This document shows positions 1 through 6,980 of a stretch of DNA of 64,000 bases, in pieces. The stretch is from positions 1,612,001-1,676,000 of the forward strand of contig NZ_CP068159.1 in assembly GCF_016728505.1 (NCBI RefSeq), written 5' to 3'. Positions within the stretch are counted from its first letter, which is position 1, and every line of letters starts with the position of its first letter. The notes under the pieces were generated by a model. It was given only the letters and a program-made list of their open reading frames with translations. It did not search any database and had not been told where the DNA came from. The position numbers were made by a program, and so were the translations under genes. This DNA comes from Corynebacterium riegelii. GTDB lineage: Bacteria > Actinomycetota > Actinomycetes > Mycobacteriales > Mycobacteriaceae.

Positions 1-1065
1 TGGCGGGTTCCAGTACTGCAGGCCGACGGCGACGAGGCCGAAGAAGACGGACACCAAAACGGCTCTAACAGGTACCCCGCGGGGGTCGGTTTGGGCGAAG
101 GACGCTGGGGCGTCGCCACGCACGGCGAGCGAGTGGAGGAAGCGCGAGGAGCCGTAGACCTGGGTGTTGCAGGCGCTGAGCAAAGCGACGGCGATGACGG
201 CTTCCATAATCCCCACGGCACCTGGGATGTTGGCTAGGCGCAGTACGGCGGTAAACGGCGATTCGGAGGCGTCGTTCGCGCCGCCGATTTGGTCAAACGG
301 CAGAAGCAGCACGATCAGCAGCACGGAGCCGATGTAGAACACGGAGATGCGCCAGATGATGGTCTTGATGGCCGAGTGCACGGCCACTTCGGGGTCTTCG
401 GATTCAGCCGCGGCGATGGTGACAAGTTCGATGCCGCCGAAGGCAAACGCAACGGCCAGCAGTGCGGTGGCCACGCCGCCGAAGCCGTTGGGCATGAAGC
501 CAACGTCACGGATCTGGCTTAAGCCCACGAAGGATGTGCCCGGCAACAACCCCAGCCACAGCGCCACGCCAAGTGCGAGGAACGCCACGATGACCAGCAC
601 TTTGATCAGGGCGAACCAGAACTCGAACTCGCCGTAGTTTTTCACCGCGGCGAAGTTGATCAGCGTAAACACCACGATGGCGATCAGCGCCGGGATCCAC
701 GGGGAGATGGCAAACCAGGAGGCGATGATCGCGGACGCGCCGGTGATTTCCACCGCCATGATCATGACCATCATGAACCAGTAGAGCCAGCCGATGGCAA
801 AACCCGCCCAGCGGCCGAAGGCTTGCTCGGCGTAAGTGGAAAACGCGCCGGAGGAGGGGCGCGCGGCCACCATTTCGGCGAGCATCTGCATCACACAGAC
901 GGTGATGAAGCCTGCGATGATGTAGGCCAGAAGCACTGCCGGTCCTGCGGCGGCGATGCCTACGCCGGTGCCCAAGAACAGTCCGGCGCCGATGGCGGAG
1001 CCGAGGCCCATCATGGTGAGGTGTCGTGTTTGGAGTCCTCGCCCTAGCGAGGTGTTGTCTGACAT
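1..1065 (-). CDS. aroP: Aromatic/neutral amino-acid permease AroP-like (3' end beyond window)
   Basis: APC/AAT-family proton-coupled amino-acid importer of the inner membrane. The N-terminus carries LQTRHLTMMGLGSAIGAGLF, the hallmark first-helix region of this family, followed by further hydrophobic helices and the FAFGGIELVTIAAAES segment. From memory it matches the C. glutamicum AroP sequence closely, and that gene also lies beside dapD. About 355 residues are visible; the rest of the usual ~460 lies left of the window. The ATG at 1065 is preceded by TAACGT and a 7-nt spacer, so it probably has its own leaderless promoter although dapD ends only 15 nt upstream on the same strand. Family certain; aromatic specificity inferred. 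Confidence 0.88.
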   Translation of the reverse strand, partial: MSDNTSLGRGLQTRHLTMMGLGSAIGAGLFLGTGVGIAAAGPAVLLAYIIAGFITVCVMQMLAEMVAARPSSGAFSTYAEQAFGRWAGFAIGWLYWFMMVMIMAVEITGASAIIASWFAISPWIPALIAIVVFTLINFAAVKNYGEFEFWFALIKVLVIVAFLALGVALWLGLLPGTSFVGLSQIRDVGFMPNGFGGVATALLAVAFAFGGIELVTIAAAESEDPEVAVHSAIKTIIWRISVFYIGSVLLIVLLLPFDQIGGANDASESPFTAVLRLANIPGAVGIMEAVIAVALLSACNTQVYGSSRFLHSLAVRGDAPASFAQTDPRGVPVRAVLVSVFFGLVAVGLQYWNPP

Positions 1066-1072
1066 GTGGATG

Positions 1073-1078
1073 ACGTTA
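1073..1078 (-). promoter_or_regulatory. -10 box TAACGT of aroP
   Basis: TANNNT hexamer exactly 7 nt before the aroP ATG. This is the spacing that puts the transcription start on the start codon (leaderless mRNA). Confidence 0.5.
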
Positions 1079-1080
1079 CG

Positions 1081-2001
1081 CTACGGCCTTTGGCGCAATA
1101 CCGGGGAGTTCGAAAATGGTTCGTTGCTGATGACAATGTTGGATTCGCCGCTGATGTCGCGGGCGTGGACTTGGTGGCCAACGCGGGCGTCGAAAAGCGT
1201 GGTGCTCGGCTCTAGCACGACGCCGAGGCCGAGCTCACAGTTGTCTCCAAGGTCCACGCCGATGAGCCCGGAGGAGTGGCGCAGGCGGCAGTTGCGGCCG
1301 ATGTTCAGCGGTTTGCGGTTGCGGCGCACCCCCTCGTCGGCGGCGACGAGCGCGTTGAGCGAGACTTTGCTGCCTTCGCCGACGGTCACGGAAGAAGACA
1401 AGCGGCCTTCCACGCGCGCCGGGCCGATGGTGCCGGCGTTGTATGACACGTAGCCTTCGCGGATGACTTGGGTGCCGGGGGCAAGGTGGGCGCCGAGGCG
1501 GACGCGTTCGGCTTCGGCGATAGCAACGCCGGTGGGTACCACGTAGTCCACCATGCGCGGCAGTTGCTCGATGCTTAAGACCTGGATTTGGCCGCGGGAG
1601 CGCAGGTTGGTGCGGATGTATTCGAAGTTGTCCGCAAGGCAGGGGCCTTTGTTGGTCCAGACCACTTCGGCGAGGTGTTCGAGGCAGTCAAACATGTTGA
1701 TTTGCATGGGTTGGACAAGGCGGTGGGAGAGCAGGTGGAGGCGCAGGTAGACGTCGTGGGCGTCGATGGGTGGGGCGGAGAGGTCTGCAATTTCGGTGCG
1801 GACGGGCACGAGTTCAACCAGCCGGTCGCGGTCCATGCCGATGAGGTTTAAGAAGCGGTCTGACAGTTCGCGTGCGGAGACGCGCCGGGTTGCGGTGGTG
1901 AGGTTTTCGCCGCCGAGTTGTGGGCTGGGGTACCAGGTGTCCAGCACCGTTCCGTCCATGGCGATGTTGGCAATTCCTATTCCGTGGGCTCCTTGCAGCA
2001 T
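1081..2001 (-). CDS. dapD: Tetrahydrodipicolinate N-succinyltransferase-like protein DapD
   Basis: Left-handed beta-helix acyltransferase family. It would use succinyl-CoA to N-succinylate tetrahydrodipicolinate in the succinylase branch of the lysine/meso-diaminopimelate pathway. The central PRMVDYVVPTGVAIAEAERV and RLGAHLAPGTQVIREGYVSY segments are diagnostic, followed by hexapeptide-like repeats (TIGPARVEG, NIGRNCRLRHSSG, DLGDNCELGLGVV). I chose the ATG at 2001 (306 aa) because TATGAT lies 6 nt upstream; an in-frame ATG at 2025 is possible. C. glutamicum carries two DapD-like genes here, and I cannot decide which this one matches. It is divergent from dapE, with start codons about 31 nt apart. 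Confidence 0.85.
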   Translation of the reverse strand: MLQGAHGIGIANIAMDGTVLDTWYPSPQLGGENLTTATRRVSARELSDRFLNLIGMDRDRLVELVPVRTEIADLSAPPIDAHDVYLRLHLLSHRLVQPMQINMFDCLEHLAEVVWTNKGPCLADNFEYIRTNLRSRGQIQVLSIEQLPRMVDYVVPTGVAIAEAERVRLGAHLAPGTQVIREGYVSYNAGTIGPARVEGRLSSSVTVGEGSKVSLNALVAADEGVRRNRKPLNIGRNCRLRHSSGLIGVDLGDNCELGLGVVLEPSTTLFDARVGHQVHARDISGESNIVISNEPFSNSPVLRQRP

Positions 2002-2007
2002 TGTTGC

Positions 2008-2013
2008 ATCATA
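2008..2013 (-). promoter_or_regulatory. -10 box TATGAT of dapD
   Basis: TATGAT lies 6 nt before the chosen dapD ATG. It faces the dapE -10 (2020-2025), so the two promoters overlap within about 32 bp. Confidence 0.5.
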
Positions 2014-2019
2014 ACCAAG

Positions 2020-2025
2020 TAGCAT
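2020..2025 (+). promoter_or_regulatory. -10 box TAGCAT of dapE
   Basis: TANNNT hexamer 7 nt before the dapE ATG, consistent with a leaderless transcript. Confidence 0.45.
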
Positions 2026-2032
2026 CAGCGCA

Positions 2033-3151
2033 ATGGAGCTTTCGCTTATCGACGCCCCCGTGACCCTCACCACCGAACTCATCGACATCGAGTCGCCGTC
2101 GCACCATGAGGCCAAGATCGCCGACGTGATCGAAGCTGCGCTTCGCGACCTTGAAGCTGGCAGTGCTGGCAGCGCTGGAAACATCAGTGTTCAGCGGTTT
2201 GGCAACACCCTTGTTGCGCGCACGCATTTTGCTAAGGCGCAGCGGGTGGTGCTTGCTGGCCATGTGGATACGGTGCCGCTTGCAGATAACACGCCGCACC
2301 ATTTTGAAGACACCCCGGAAGGCCGTGTGCTGTTTGGCTGCGGCGCGGTGGATATGAAGTCCGGCTTGGCGTGTTACCTGTCGGCGTTTGCGGCGCTGGC
2401 GAATGACCCGGAAGCTGCCGCGTTTGATTTGACGTTTATTGCCTATGAGGGCGAGGAGGTGGCCACGAAGTACAACGGCCTTTACCACTTGGAGCGTGAC
2501 CATCCGGAGTTGTTGGCGGGTGACATCGCGCTGCTAGGGGAGCCCTCGGGTGGCATCATCGAGGCCGGCTGCCAGGGCACGATCCGGGTGTTTGTGGACA
2601 CGCACGGGACTCGCGCGCACTCCGCGCGTGCGTGGCTGGGGGACAATGCCGCGCACAAGTTAGCTGGCGTGCTGGGCCGCATTGCTGCCTATGAGCCGCG
2701 CGACGTCACGATTGCGGGCTGCACGTACCGCGAAGGCCTCAACGTGGTGGGCATGGAAGGGTTCGTGGCCACGAATACGATTCCGGATTTTGCGCGGTTG
2801 ACGGTGAATTTTCGGTATGCGCCGGATCGTGGCGTCGATAAGGCAAAGGCTCATCTGGAGGAAGTGCTGGACCTGGAGCCGGGCTTGGAGCTGATTTACG
2901 ACGACGTGGCGCCCGCGGCCCTCCCCGGCCTCGACGACCCGGTGGCCGCCGAGTTGGTGCGTGCCGTTGGCGGCAATGTGCGGGCGAAATACGGATGGAC
3001 GGACGTGGCGCGCTTCTCTAGTCTGGGGGTGCCTGCTGTCAACTTCGGGCCGGGAGATCCTGGATTTGCGCACAAGCGCGACGAGCAGTGCCCAGTTGAC
3101 CAGATTGAGCATGTGTACGCGCAGCTCATGGACTACCTGACAGCGAAATAG
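2033..3151 (+). CDS. dapE: Succinyl-diaminopimelate desuccinylase
   Basis: Cytoplasmic M20 metallopeptidase that removes succinate from N-succinyl-LL-diaminopimelate on the way to lysine and peptidoglycan. Zinc-site motifs are visible in order: LAGHVDTVP (His, Asp), GCGAVDMKSG (bridging Asp), YEGEEVA (Glu-Glu), LLGEPSG, and a C-terminal FAHKRDEQCP histidine. The 372 residues match the corynebacterial family (about 370). It is divergent from dapD, its pathway partner, and 13 nt upstream of the LOG-family gene. Bases 2038-2057 at the N-terminus (encoding LSLIDA) match the reverse complement of the dispersed 20-bp repeat at 18/20, and 2831-2850 match it at 17/20. Confidence 0.95.
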   Translation: MELSLIDAPVTLTTELIDIESPSHHEAKIADVIEAALRDLEAGSAGSAGNISVQRFGNTLVARTHFAKAQRVVLAGHVDTVPLADNTPHHFEDTPEGRVLFGCGAVDMKSGLACYLSAFAALANDPEAAAFDLTFIAYEGEEVATKYNGLYHLERDHPELLAGDIALLGEPSGGIIEAGCQGTIRVFVDTHGTRAHSARAWLGDNAAHKLAGVLGRIAAYEPRDVTIAGCTYREGLNVVGMEGFVATNTIPDFARLTVNFRYAPDRGVDKAKAHLEEVLDLEPGLELIYDDVAPAALPGLDDPVAAELVRAVGGNVRAKYGWTDVARFSSLGVPAVNFGPGDPGFAHKRDEQCPVDQIEHVYAQLMDYLTAK

Positions 3152-3164
3152 GAGGCGAGTTTTC

Positions 3165-3980
3165 ATGGCACCCCACATCACTCCGCGTCGGCCAGAACGT
3201 GACCGTAAGCTGCGTGGCCCACTGATGCTGCGCAGCGAACAGCAGCAGGAAACGACGTATGACCAGCGCTTGCTGGAGTCCCTGGGCCACATGGATCACG
3301 ATTGGAAGCATGCGGACCCGTGGCGCGTGATGCGTATTCAGTCCGAGTTTGTGGCGGGGTTTGATGCGCTCTCGGAGATGCCGAAGGCCGTAACCGTGTT
3401 TGGCTCGGCGCGTCTGGGGGAGGGAACCCCGGAGTATGAGTTGGCGCGAGAGGTTGGCAAGGCGCTGACGGAGGCGGGCTACGCCGTGATCACCGGCGGC
3501 GGACCGGGTTTGATGGAGGGGCCGAACCGCGGCGCGCACGAGGCGGGTGGCATTTCGGTGGGCCTGGGCATTGAGCTGCCGCACGAGCAGGGCTTGAACG
3601 ACTGGGTGGATCTGGGCCTGAACTTCCGCTACTTCTTTGCGCGTAAAACGATGTTTTTGAAGTACTCGCAGGCGTTTATCTCCCTGCCGGGCGGTTTTGG
3701 CACGATGGATGAGGTCTTTGAGGTGCTGTGCATGGTGCAGACCGGCAAGGTGACCAACTTCCCGATCGTGTTGATGGGCACGGAGTTCTGGTCGGGCCTG
3801 GTCACGTGGCTGCGTGAGCAGCTCTTGGGTCGCGGGCTGATTTCGCCTGGCGACGATGAGCTGTTCATTGTCACCGACTCCGTCGAGGAAGCTATCGAGC
3901 ACATTGTCTCCGCGCATCGTGTGATGACGGATGAGCGCCTCACCGGCTGCGAATCTATCGCTGACTCCATTGTTGAGTAG
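3165..3980 (+). CDS. LOG-family protein (cytokinin riboside 5'-monophosphate phosphoribohydrolase-like)
   Basis: Rossmann-fold LOG/TIGR00730 protein that hydrolyses nucleoside 5'-monophosphates to free base and ribose phosphate. Both family motifs are present: GGGPGLMEGPNRGAHEAGG near residues 110-130 and PGGFGTMDE near 177. The ATG at 3165 follows a strong GGAGG ribosome site. It is longer (271 aa) than the usual ~190-aa LOG because of an N-terminal extension, as in mycobacterial homologues beside dapE. The 3' end overlaps the start of folP2 by 50 nt. The physiological substrate in corynebacteria is not shown by the sequence. Confidence 0.85.
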   Translation: MAPHITPRRPERDRKLRGPLMLRSEQQQETTYDQRLLESLGHMDHDWKHADPWRVMRIQSEFVAGFDALSEMPKAVTVFGSARLGEGTPEYELAREVGKALTEAGYAVITGGGPGLMEGPNRGAHEAGGISVGLGIELPHEQGLNDWVDLGLNFRYFFARKTMFLKYSQAFISLPGGFGTMDEVFEVLCMVQTGKVTNFPIVLMGTEFWSGLVTWLREQLLGRGLISPGDDELFIVTDSVEEAIEHIVSAHRVMTDERLTGCESIADSIVE

Positions 3981-4809
3981 GCCGTTGGCCCAGGTGATGG
4001 CCATTGTTAATCGCACCCCGGATTCCTTTTATGACCAGGGTGCGACGTTTGCGATTGACGCGGCCGTTGCGCGGGCGTCTGAGGCGGTGGCGGATGGGGC
4101 GAGCATTATCGACGTTGGCGGGGTCAAAGCCGGCCCCGGCGACGAGGTCGACGCTGTAGAGGAAATTGAGCGCATCGTGCCGGTGATCGCCGCGGTGCGT
4201 GCTGCGCACCCGGATGTGGTGATCAGCGCGGACACGTGGCGTGCGGACGTCGCCCAAGCGGCGGTGGACGCAGGCGCGAACCTGATCAATGACACGTGGG
4301 CGGGCTTTGACCCGCAGCTGGTGGAGGTCGCAGGCGCAAACGGCGTGGGGTACGTGTGCTCACACACGGGTGGCGCGGTGCCGCGCACGCGCCCGCACCG
4401 TGTGCGTTACGACGACGTAGTGGCCGACGTCATCGCCGAAACCACCGCGCTTGCCGAGCGCGCGGTGTCCCTGGGCGCCCGCGAGGACCTGGTGTTCATT
4501 GACCCGACGCATGACTTTGGCAAGAACACCTTCCACGGCCTTGAGCTTTTGCGGCGTGTGGACGAACTAGTGGCTACCGGCTGGCCAGTGCTGATGGCGC
4601 TGTCCAATAAGGACTTCGTGGGTGAGACGGTGGATCGTCCGGTGGGCGAGCGCGTCGCCGGTACCTTGGCGGCGACAGCGTGGGCGGCAGCGCGTGGCGT
4701 GGCGGCGTTTCGTGTGCACGAGGTCCGTGAAACCGTCGACGTGATCCGCATGACCGCCGCGATTGCCGGCCAGGCTCCGCCGCTGAACACCGTCCGGGGG
4801 TTGGCGTGA
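3931..4809 (+). CDS. folP2: Dihydropteroate synthase paralogue FolP2
   Basis: TIM-barrel pterin-binding protein of the DHPS family (p-aminobenzoate plus dihydropterin pyrophosphate). Signature 1 appears as MAIVNRTPDSFYDQGATF, with Ile-Val-Asn-Arg instead of the usual NVTPDSFSDGG, and signature 2 as DVGGVKAGPGDEVD. These variants, HDFGKNTFHG and VLMALSNKDFVGET, match mycobacterial FolP2 next to gpgS, a paralogue reported not to replace FolP1. Folate synthesis is therefore uncertain and a separate folP1 is expected elsewhere. The ATG at 3931 overlaps the LOG gene by 50 nt; there is no strong ribosome site. The stop overlaps the gpgS start as GTGA, indicating translational coupling. Confidence 0.85.
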   Translation: MSASPAANLSLTPLLSRPLAQVMAIVNRTPDSFYDQGATFAIDAAVARASEAVADGASIIDVGGVKAGPGDEVDAVEEIERIVPVIAAVRAAHPDVVISADTWRADVAQAAVDAGANLINDTWAGFDPQLVEVAGANGVGYVCSHTGGAVPRTRPHRVRYDDVVADVIAETTALAERAVSLGAREDLVFIDPTHDFGKNTFHGLELLRRVDELVATGWPVLMALSNKDFVGETVDRPVGERVAGTLAATAWAAARGVAAFRVHEVRETVDVIRMTAAIAGQAPPLNTVRGLA

Positions 4810-5540
4810 TTGGAAACCTGACCGTCAGCGTGGTCATCCCGGCGCTCAACGAGGAAGCCACGGTGGCGCACGTTGCACAGGCGTGTTTGGCGTCGTGCGC
4901 CGATGAGGTCCTCGTGATCGATTCTGACTCCACTGACAACACCGCCGCGGAGGCGGCGCGGGTGGGGGCGCGTGTGGTGGGATGGCGTGGCGTCGATAAG
5001 CAAAAGCCCTGGCCCGGGAAAGGGGAGGCCCTGTGGCGCGGGGTGAAAGCCGCGCGCGGGGACGTGGTGGTGTTTGTGGATGCGGACGTGACCAACGTGG
5101 AGCCCCGGTGGGTGGACACACTGGCCGCCCCCTTTGCAGACCCCGCAATTCACCTGGTCAACGCCACCTACGAGCGGCTCGGCGCCGGCGGGCGCGTAAC
5201 CGAGCTGACCGCCAAACCGCTGCTGCGCACCTACTTCCCGCAGCTCGCCAGCCTTGACCAGCCGCTGGCGGGCGAATACGCCATCCGCAGAGAAACCGCC
5301 CTTCAGGTGCCGTTTGTTGCAGGTTATGGGGTAGAGATCGGGTTGCTTATCGACGTTTACGCCACCCACCCCAACGCCATCACCCAAGTGAATCTAGGCG
5401 AGCGCACCCACCGCAACCGGCCACTTGCTGAGCTCGGACCGATGGCCGACGTAGTCACCCGTACCGTCCTTGCGCGCGCCGGCGTGCTGCCGGAAGGGGC
5501 CGCGCCGCTCACACAGCGACCACCGTGGAATATGATGTAG
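4806..5540 (+). CDS. gpgS: Glucosyl-3-phosphoglycerate synthase
   Basis: GT-A glycosyltransferase (GT81) that transfers glucose from an NDP-glucose to 3-phosphoglycerate, the first step toward glucosylglycerate and methylglucose lipopolysaccharide-type molecules. Visible are VVIPALNEE (residues 9-17), the metal-binding DADV (92-95), LAGEYAIRRE and GYGVEIGLLID, and NLGERTHRNRPL, all shared with Rv1208. At 244 aa it is shorter than the mycobacterial enzyme (about 320). It starts with GTG overlapping the folP2 stop. Residues 62-68 (GVDKQKP) are encoded by an exact copy of the dispersed 20-bp repeat and fall in a loop just before the conserved PGKGEALW. Confidence 0.9.
   Translation: MIGNLTVSVVIPALNEEATVAHVAQACLASCADEVLVIDSDSTDNTAAEAARVGARVVGWRGVDKQKPWPGKGEALWRGVKAARGDVVVFVDADVTNVEPRWVDTLAAPFADPAIHLVNATYERLGAGGRVTELTAKPLLRTYFPQLASLDQPLAGEYAIRRETALQVPFVAGYGVEIGLLIDVYATHPNAITQVNLGERTHRNRPLAELGPMADVVTRTVLARAGVLPEGAAPLTQRPPWNMM
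4989..5008 (+). repeat. Dispersed 20-bp element, copy A (exact)
   Basis: Exact GGCGTCGATAAGCAAAAGCC inside gpgS, read in frame as GVDKQKP. The ends GGC/GCC can pair around a 14-nt loop. Confidence 0.85.
5531..5536 (+). promoter_or_regulatory. -10 box TATGAT before the DivIVA-like gene
   Basis: TATGAT 7 nt upstream of the ATG at 5544 and overlapping the gpgS 3' end, suggesting a leaderless transcript separate from gpgS. Confidence 0.45.
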
Positions 5541-5543
5541 CCC

Positions 5544-5915
5544 ATGCTTTCGTGGATCCTGCTGATTGTGGCTCTGGCGGTCTTTGCCCTGATGGGCATG
5601 TGGTTGTTCTCCGCCGTGTTTGGGCGCGGCGAGGCGCTACCGCCCATGGAGGATACCGCCGACGTGAAAGACGCCAACCGGACCGCCGTTGAAGAGGGCC
5701 GTTTTGACGACATCCAGCTGGAAGTTGTCCACCGCGGATACCGCATGGACCAGGTCGATGCGCTGCTTGCCCAGCTGACGGGTACCGAGCTGGCTATGGA
5801 GCCCGCAACAGCGCTGGCCCCCGAAGATGCGCCGGAGCGCGTACAATTGGGCGAAGAACTTCTAGTTAGCGAAGGAGAGCCTACCCATGGCAGCAATGAA
5901 ACCGCGCACCGGTAA
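5544..5915 (+). CDS. DivIVA-domain small membrane protein
   Basis: A 123-aa protein with one N-terminal transmembrane helix (about residues 3-25, LSWILLIVALAVFALMGMWL) followed by a short cytoplasmic part. RFDDIQLEVVHRGYRMDQVD (about 53-72) matches the DivIVA N-terminal fold, in which a hydrophobic residue pair touches the membrane and an aromatic-GY turn follows. The tail is variable and acidic. It sits 3 nt after gpgS, as in related genomes. The role is unknown; the domain suggests polar or septal localisation. Its last 29 nt overlap the next gene in another frame. Confidence 0.75.
   Translation: MLSWILLIVALAVFALMGMWLFSAVFGRGEALPPMEDTADVKDANRTAVEEGRFDDIQLEVVHRGYRMDQVDALLAQLTGTELAMEPATALAPEDAPERVQLGEELLVSEGEPTHGSNETAHR
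5842..5847 (+). promoter_or_regulatory. Possible -10 box TACAAT for the DUF3117 gene
   Basis: TACAAT inside the DivIVA-like coding region, about 40 nt before the ATG at 5887. That ATG has its own GAAGGAG ribosome site, so a leadered transcript is plausible. No clear -35 is visible. Confidence 0.3.
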
Positions 5916-6054
5916 CGGTCCGATGGAAGCAGTGGAAGAAAGCCGCAAGATTGTAATGCGTATCCCGTCCGACGGCGGTGGCCGTTTGGTTGTGGAGATG
6001 AGCAAGGAAGAGGCTGCCGAACTTGGGCAGCTGCTGCTTGACGCATCGAAGTAG
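5887..6054 (+). CDS. DUF3117 family small protein (55 aa)
   Basis: A 55-residue protein beginning MAAMKPRTGNGPMEAVEESR, with VMRIPSDGGGRLVVEMSKEE in the middle. This is the near-invariant actinobacterial DUF3117 pattern. The ATG is preceded by GAAGGAG at the right distance. Stop TAG at 6052-6054, then an intrinsic terminator. Function is unknown; the family is small, soluble and highly conserved next to the DivIVA/gpgS genes. Confidence 0.9.
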   Translation: MAAMKPRTGNGPMEAVEESRKIVMRIPSDGGGRLVVEMSKEEAAELGQLLLDASK

Positions 6055-6070
6055 CGCGATTATTCCCCTT

Positions 6071-6095
6071 CGCCCCGCCCCGCGGGGCGTTTTTT
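6071..6095 (+). terminator. Rho-independent terminator after the gpgS/DUF3117 group
   Basis: CGCCCCGC and GCGGGGCG form a perfect 8-bp stem with a CCC loop, followed directly by six T. Confidence 0.92.
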
Positions 6096-6104
6096 ATTGT
6101 GCGG

Positions 6105-6110
6105 TAGGAT
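6105..6110 (+). promoter_or_regulatory. -10 box TAGGAT of the RlmA-like gene
   Basis: TANNNT hexamer 6 nt before the ATG at 6117, with only 21 nt between the upstream terminator and this start; leaderless. Confidence 0.5.
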
Positions 6111-6116
6111 GCACGC

Positions 6117-6980
6117 ATGCTGAAAGACATCGTTGACGTGCTGGCTGACCCGGTGGATCGCACCCCATTGCGCGTGGAGGATGGCGGCGCCCGGTTGGTG
6201 TCGGAGTCCGGGCATTCGTATGACGTGGCTCGTCAAGGCTATGTCACGCTTGCTGGCGGCAAGGGCCTCAACCATGAGGGTGACTCGCTGGAGATGGTGC
6301 AGTCGCGTGAGGCGTTTTTGTCGCAGGGGTATTTCGCGCCGTTTGTGGAGGCCGTCACCGAGGCCGTGGAGCAGGTGCTGGGAGTCAGCGCTGCTGGCGT
6401 TGAAGAGCCGGTGATTCTGGAGGTCGGTGCCGGTACCGGTTACTACCTGGCGCACACGCTGGACACCGTTGAGGGGGCGCGTGGCGTGGGTCTGGACATT
6501 TCTGTGCCGGCCGCGAAGCACTTGGCTAAGTCGCACCCGCGAGTGGGTGCGGTGGTTGCGGATGTGTGGGAGGGCCTCCCGCTTCACGACGCCTCGGTGC
6601 ACGCCCTGACCGTCGTCTTCGCGCCCCGCAACCCGGCGGAGTTTGCGCGCGTGCTTGTAGACGGTGGCGAGGCCGTCATCCTCACCGCCCACCAAGGCCA
6701 CCTGGATGAGCTGCGTGAGCCGCTGGGTATTTTGGGCGTTGAAGGCGGCAAGCTGGAGCGCATGCTTGAGCAGGCGGAAGGCCACCTGGAGTTGGTGGGT
6801 GAGCCGCAGCTCATTGAGTTCCCGATGGAGTTGGAGCGCGCCGCGATCGCCGCCCAGGTGGGCATGAGCCCGTCGGCACGCCACCTGGATAAGGAAACGC
6901 TTGCAAGCCGTGTTGCGGCGCTGCCGGAGACGTTGCGGGTCACCGCGAAGGCGAACCTGGTTCACCTGCGCAAGTGCTAG
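6117..6980 (+). CDS. RlmA-like 23S rRNA guanine-N1 methyltransferase
   Basis: SAM-dependent methyltransferase of the RlmA/TlrB family. The N-terminal signature GHSYDVARQGYVTLA (about residues 37-51) and the SAM-binding EVGAGTGYYLAH (about 101-112) are clear. RlmA enzymes usually hold a zinc ion with CPxC plus C-x4-H at the N-terminus. Here the first pair reads DPVD and the second SESGH, so the cysteine ligands are gone. Target base (G745/G748 region) is inferred from family only. The ATG at 6117 is fixed by the -10 box 6 nt upstream. Its TAG stop shares the four bases CTAG with the stop of the convergent GH32-like gene. Confidence 0.8.
   Translation: MLKDIVDVLADPVDRTPLRVEDGGARLVSESGHSYDVARQGYVTLAGGKGLNHEGDSLEMVQSREAFLSQGYFAPFVEAVTEAVEQVLGVSAAGVEEPVILEVGAGTGYYLAHTLDTVEGARGVGLDISVPAAKHLAKSHPRVGAVVADVWEGLPLHDASVHALTVVFAPRNPAEFARVLVDGGEAVILTAHQGHLDELREPLGILGVEGGKLERMLEQAEGHLELVGEPQLIEFPMELERAAIAAQVGMSPSARHLDKETLASRVAALPETLRVTAKANLVHLRKC

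Noticed and set aside
5334..5355. GTTGCTTATCGACG in gpgS as another repeat copy
   Set aside because: Only the TTGCTTATCGACG core matches and it encodes the conserved GLLID of GpgS, so family constraint explains it.
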